From: Brevundimonas sp. | Lineage (GTDB): Bacteria; Pseudomonadota; Alphaproteobacteria; Caulobacterales; Caulobacteraceae | Direction: 5' to 3' | Assembly (NCBI GenBank): GCA_027531145.1 | Contig: JAPZRF010000049.1 | Coordinates: forward strand, 1-57,010 | Length of the DNA stretch: 57,010 nt | Part shown: positions 54,578-57,010 of the stretch, piece by piece | How the letters are laid out: every line of letters begins with the position of its first letter | Numbering within the stretch: position 1 is the stretch's first letter | Program-made: the position numbers and the translations under genes | The notes under the pieces: generated by a model | Databases searched by the model: none | Seen by the model: the letters and a program-made list of their open reading frames with translations, nothing else | What the model was told of the DNA's origin: nothing

Positions 54578-55489
54578 TCAGGCACCGGCGTCGAGGGCCC
54601 GCACCCCGTTCACCCCATCCCTCGCCGGGGTGAAGTCGCGCTCCAGCGCCCTGAGCCGGTCCGGCAGTATCCCGGCCCGCTTCAGCGCCAGCGAGGCGGC
54701 CCAGCGCGCCGCCAGCTCGGGCCGGCGCATGCGGTCGGTCGAGCGGGGCGCGCGCCCCTGTGACCGCAGCACGGCATTGGTATAGAGCGCGCCATTGCGG
54801 AGCCGGCTGTCCCAGGTCTGGAAGTCCATGGACAGGGATACACAAAAGGCGTCGAGATTGCGCACCCGGTGCGGGGCGTAGAGCGGCCAGGTCAGGGCCT
54901 GCCCGGGCTCAAGGTCGATCACCGTGGCTTCGGCCTCGAAGACCGGCGTGTAGGGGATCTCCTCGGTCGTCTGACGCGCCACCACCAGCTCCATCGACCG
55001 CTCCGGCAAGTGGGCCTCGTCGCCGGGATAGACGAATACCCGCTTGCGGCCACGCAGGTGGAACAGGACCACGCCCGCAGCGTCGAAGTGGTAGGGCGCG
55101 CCCGAGCGCGGCGAGGACAGAATCAGCTGGCCCGCGCGGGTCACCGGGTTGAGCCCCGGATAGGCCGCGCGCACCCGCTCGAAGTCCTCCGACGCCGCCG
55201 CCCAAAGGTCCGGGCAGGCCGCCTCGACCGAGCGCAGGTTGACCCACAGATGGCCGGCCTTGATGGCCGTCAGCAGATCGGGGCCGGACAGGTCCCCGCG
55301 CGTGCCGGTCCGCAGCGAATGGCTGCCGTCCTCGGCGAAGTCAAAGAGGTTGATGTCGAACAGCTCGGCCGGATAACGGTCCAGCAGGCCGGCCAGCCAG
55401 GCATCCTCGGCGAAGCCGCGTCGGACGAGGTCGTGGCTGTGCACGGCGGGGTCGGGGATCGGGCCGGTGTGGCGGGGCGTGAAGGACAT
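54578..55489 (-). CDS. JmjC-like cupin (putative Fe(II)/2-oxoglutarate hydroxylase)
   Basis: 303 residues from ATG at 55489, two bases after the GNAT gene stop. APYHFDAAGVVLFHLRGRKR provides the HxD pair of a JmjC/cupin_8 iron site. The distal His lies about 95 residues later in LTWPLYAPHRVRNL, and VFVYPGD follows the first motif as in JmjC folds. The C-terminal 80 residues are helical and basic. Such proteins hydroxylate amino-acid side chains of proteins, including ribosomal proteins, or small substrates. The target is unknown. Confidence 0.7.
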   Translation of the reverse strand: MSFTPRHTGPIPDPAVHSHDLVRRGFAEDAWLAGLLDRYPAELFDINLFDFAEDGSHSLRTGTRGDLSGPDLLTAIKAGHLWVNLRSVEAACPDLWAAASEDFERVRAAYPGLNPVTRAGQLILSSPRSGAPYHFDAAGVVLFHLRGRKRVFVYPGDEAHLPERSMELVVARQTTEEIPYTPVFEAEATVIDLEPGQALTWPLYAPHRVRNLDAFCVSLSMDFQTWDSRLRNGALYTNAVLRSQGRAPRSTDRMRRPELAARWAASLALKRAGILPDRLRALERDFTPARDGVNGVRALDAGA

Positions 55490-55491
55490 GC

Positions 55492-56652
55492 TCAGGCGTT
55501 CGCGACGGAGGAGGGCAGAAGGCGGACGGCGGCTGCTCGGGTGGCGACGGCCACGCCGCGCAGGCGCGCGACCGGAGTGGTCTCGCAGGCCTCGATGGCG
55601 GCCCAGCGGTGGCGGAGGCTTTGGCGGAAGCGCGCACCGCGCCCGGGACCCGTCAGGTCCAGCATGGCGGCCGCGGCGGCACCCACGGCGGCTCCGAGCC
55701 CCGGCCGCGCAATCACCGCTTCGGTGACACTGCGTCGCTGGTCGCAGAAGTACTTCTTGTACCCTTCGCCTTCGTAGCCGTAGTCGAACACGCGCCAGCC
55801 CCCGGCCGAGGCGAGGCGCATGGTGTCCATGCTCAGCAGGATACCCGGGGAGCAGCGCGCCCAACGTGGATCATAGGCCGGGAACCAGAAATGGTACTCG
55901 TCGCCCCCGAGCAGGGAGGCCTCGAGCGCGGCCAGCCGCTCCCCGGCCCACAGGAGGCCGAGTGAGACGCCGAAGCGGGGATCCTCGCCCGGTTGGCGCG
56001 GCGCGCTCATCAGGGCGTGTAGCAGGTCCCGGGTCCAACCGCAGGCGAAGACATCGTGCCGGCCGGTGTGCCGATATTGCTCGCGCTTGAGCGCGATGAG
56101 CTCGTCGAGCCGGCCCGCGTCGCGTGCGCCGATCTCGACCCGGATGGGGCCCAGCTCGCTCTCGAGGCTGCGGCGGGCGCGCTCCTTGTCCTTGAAGTAC
56201 TTACCGAAGGCGACGCGGCGGTCGGCGTACCAGCGGTCAAAGCCGTCCGGCATCGCCGCCTGGACCGTGGCCCGGGCCTCGCCGGCTCCGGCCGGGCCGA
56301 TCCAGCCCCCGACCGACAGGCGCGGGGTGCGCAGCAGGTGGGCCAGCTGCGCCAGCTCCGGGGCCTCCCCCGCGGCGGCGATGACCCCATGATAGTCGTT
56401 GAGCGGCGCGCCGAGCGGCAGCACGGTCCGCCCCCGCCGCTGGTGCGGAAAGATCCCGACCACCTCACCGGCCCGCTGCAGGACGGCTACGGCCGCGCCC
56501 GGCACGATGCCACCAGCGATGCGCGTGAACTCCGGCTGGAAGTAGGGCGAGGTCAGCGCCGGATTGGCCACCAGCAGGGCGCGCCAGCGTGCCGCCAGGC
56601 CGGCGTCCAGCTGGTCAGGCGGCAGAATGTCGACTGTCAGGCCAGCAGGCAT
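55492..56652 (-). CDS. GNAT-fold acetyltransferase (FemAB/BioF2-like)
   Basis: About 386 residues from ATG at 56652 (GGGA eight bases before); an upstream frame to 56739 is possible. The C-terminal half is a GNAT_6/FemAB-type domain: ELIALKREQYRHTGRHDVFA, LGLLWAGERLAALEASLLGG and LSMDTMRLASAGGWRVFDYG, ending in GYEGEGYKKYFCDQ. Relatives act in polysaccharide or cell-envelope assembly (CelD-like). It is immediately upstream of the JmjC-like gene, nearly overlapping, so the two probably work together. Confidence 0.82.
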   Translation of the reverse strand: MPAGLTVDILPPDQLDAGLAARWRALLVANPALTSPYFQPEFTRIAGGIVPGAAVAVLQRAGEVVGIFPHQRRGRTVLPLGAPLNDYHGVIAAAGEAPELAQLAHLLRTPRLSVGGWIGPAGAGEARATVQAAMPDGFDRWYADRRVAFGKYFKDKERARRSLESELGPIRVEIGARDAGRLDELIALKREQYRHTGRHDVFACGWTRDLLHALMSAPRQPGEDPRFGVSLGLLWAGERLAALEASLLGGDEYHFWFPAYDPRWARCSPGILLSMDTMRLASAGGWRVFDYGYEGEGYKKYFCDQRRSVTEAVIARPGLGAAVGAAAAAMLDLTGPGRGARFRQSLRHRWAAIEACETTPVARLRGVAVATRAAAVRLLPSSVANA

Positions 56653-56835
56653 GGCGTGTTCCCGGCCCGCCACCATGGCGAGACGCGCGCACCCTGCGCC
56701 CGCCCGGCTTGCAGCGCAGTTTAGCGTCATGGTGAACAAGAAACTCGCGGACGGCGCGCCGCCGCCCGGGAGCTTCTCAGCTAGTCGGGTCTGGCCGCCG
56801 CCCTTCGCTGAAGTGGTCCGGCGTCGGATATGGAA

Positions 56836-56865
56836 AGGGCCTCCCGGGGTGTCCCGGGAGGCCCT
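56836..56865. terminator. Bidirectional terminator after tuf
   Basis: AGGGCCTCCCGGG (56836-56848) pairs perfectly with CCCGGGAGGCCCT (56853-56865) around GTGT. It is flanked by TTTCC on the minus strand and GTTTATTT on the plus strand, 27 bases past the tuf stop. Confidence 0.9.
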
Positions 56866-56891
56866 GTTTATTTCAGATCAGATCCGCGCGA

Positions 56892-57010
56892 TCAGGCGAG
56901 GATCCTGGCGACGACCCCTGCTCCAACCGTGCGGCCGCCTTCACGGATGGCGAAGCGGAGCTTCTCTTCCATGGCGATCGGGGTGATCAGCTCGACTTCC
57001 AGCTCGGCGT
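56892..57010 (-). CDS. tuf: Elongation factor Tu (C-terminal part)
   Basis: The window ends inside the gene. The last 38 residues read [20 protein letters not shown] then [18 protein letters not shown], the conserved end of EF-Tu domain III, which binds aminoacyl-tRNA. The GGRTVGAG motif is diagnostic. In many bacteria tuf directly precedes rpsJ; here three unrelated genes lie between. Confidence 0.96.
   Translation of the reverse strand, partial: AELEVELITPIAMEEKLRFAIREGGRTVGAGVVARILA

Overview
The window is GC-rich alphaproteobacterial chromosome. Ribosomal protein sequences, gene order and accessory families (DUF3126, DUF2272, GIN-domain and TonB-like proteins) fit the Caulobacteraceae, most likely Brevundimonas or a close relative. 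This placement is from memory of protein sequences, not from a database search. There is no rRNA, CRISPR array, intact insertion sequence or prophage. One tRNA is present, tRNA-Ser(GCU).

Layout. 1-9.6 kb holds housekeeping genes: thiG, ligA, an aldo/keto reductase, a DUF2272 protein led by an orphan VapB-like antitoxin, a Xaa-Pro aminopeptidase, prmA, an Ala/Lys-rich histone-H1-like gene and DUF3126. 9.6-11.7 kb looks acquired: a YafY-type WYL regulator faces a glutathione S-transferase across a candidate operator, with a cupin gene fragment at the right edge. 11.7-17 kb has cysE, a NUDIX hydrolase, a nitroreductase, an overlooked 48-residue secreted protein, and queF with a 350-bp divergent partial copy on the far side of a HAD hydrolase. 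17-25.6 kb has nitronate monooxygenase, envelope proteins, a small RNA-binding cluster (cold-shock protein, IF-1-like protein, basic-tailed protein), the reverse transsulfuration pair CBS/CGL and RNase R, followed by a parS-like palindrome. 25.7-28.8 kb is a run of small poorly characterised genes (lipoprotein, XRE and LuxR-type DNA-binding proteins, a helical protein, a four-helix membrane protein). It includes a reading-frame conflict inside the LuxR-type gene. 28.9-38 kb has two secreted esterases, the tRNA, a lipoprotein/HtrA-protease pair, a nucleotide pyrophosphatase-like phosphodiesterase, an ABC exporter and a LysR regulator.

38.1-53.5 kb, all on the minus strand, is the S10-spc-alpha ribosomal superoperon: rpsJ-rplC-rplD-rplW-rplB-rpsS-rplV-rpsC-rplP-rpmC-rpsQ-rplN-rplX-rplE-rpsN-rpsH-rplF-rplR-rpsE-rpmD-rplO-secY-adk-(tonB-like)-rpsM-rpsK-rpoA-rplQ. 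Two near-matching promoters (TTGACG with TATAAG or CATAAG) lie before rpsJ and before rpsM. Each is followed by a terminator-like hairpin in the leader, a third such hairpin separates rplO from secY, and a 26-bp inverted repeat separates rpmD from rplO. rpmJ is not between secY and rpsM, where a TonB-like gene sits instead. 53.5-57 kb separates rpsJ from tuf: a GIN-domain protein, a JmjC-like cupin and a GNAT-fold acetyltransferase, then the 3' end of tuf.

The most interesting items are the attenuator-like leaders of the ribosomal operons, the TonB-like insertion in that operon, the CspA/IF-1-like cluster, the queF/HAD exchange scar, the nested frame in the LuxR-type gene, and the parS-like site.
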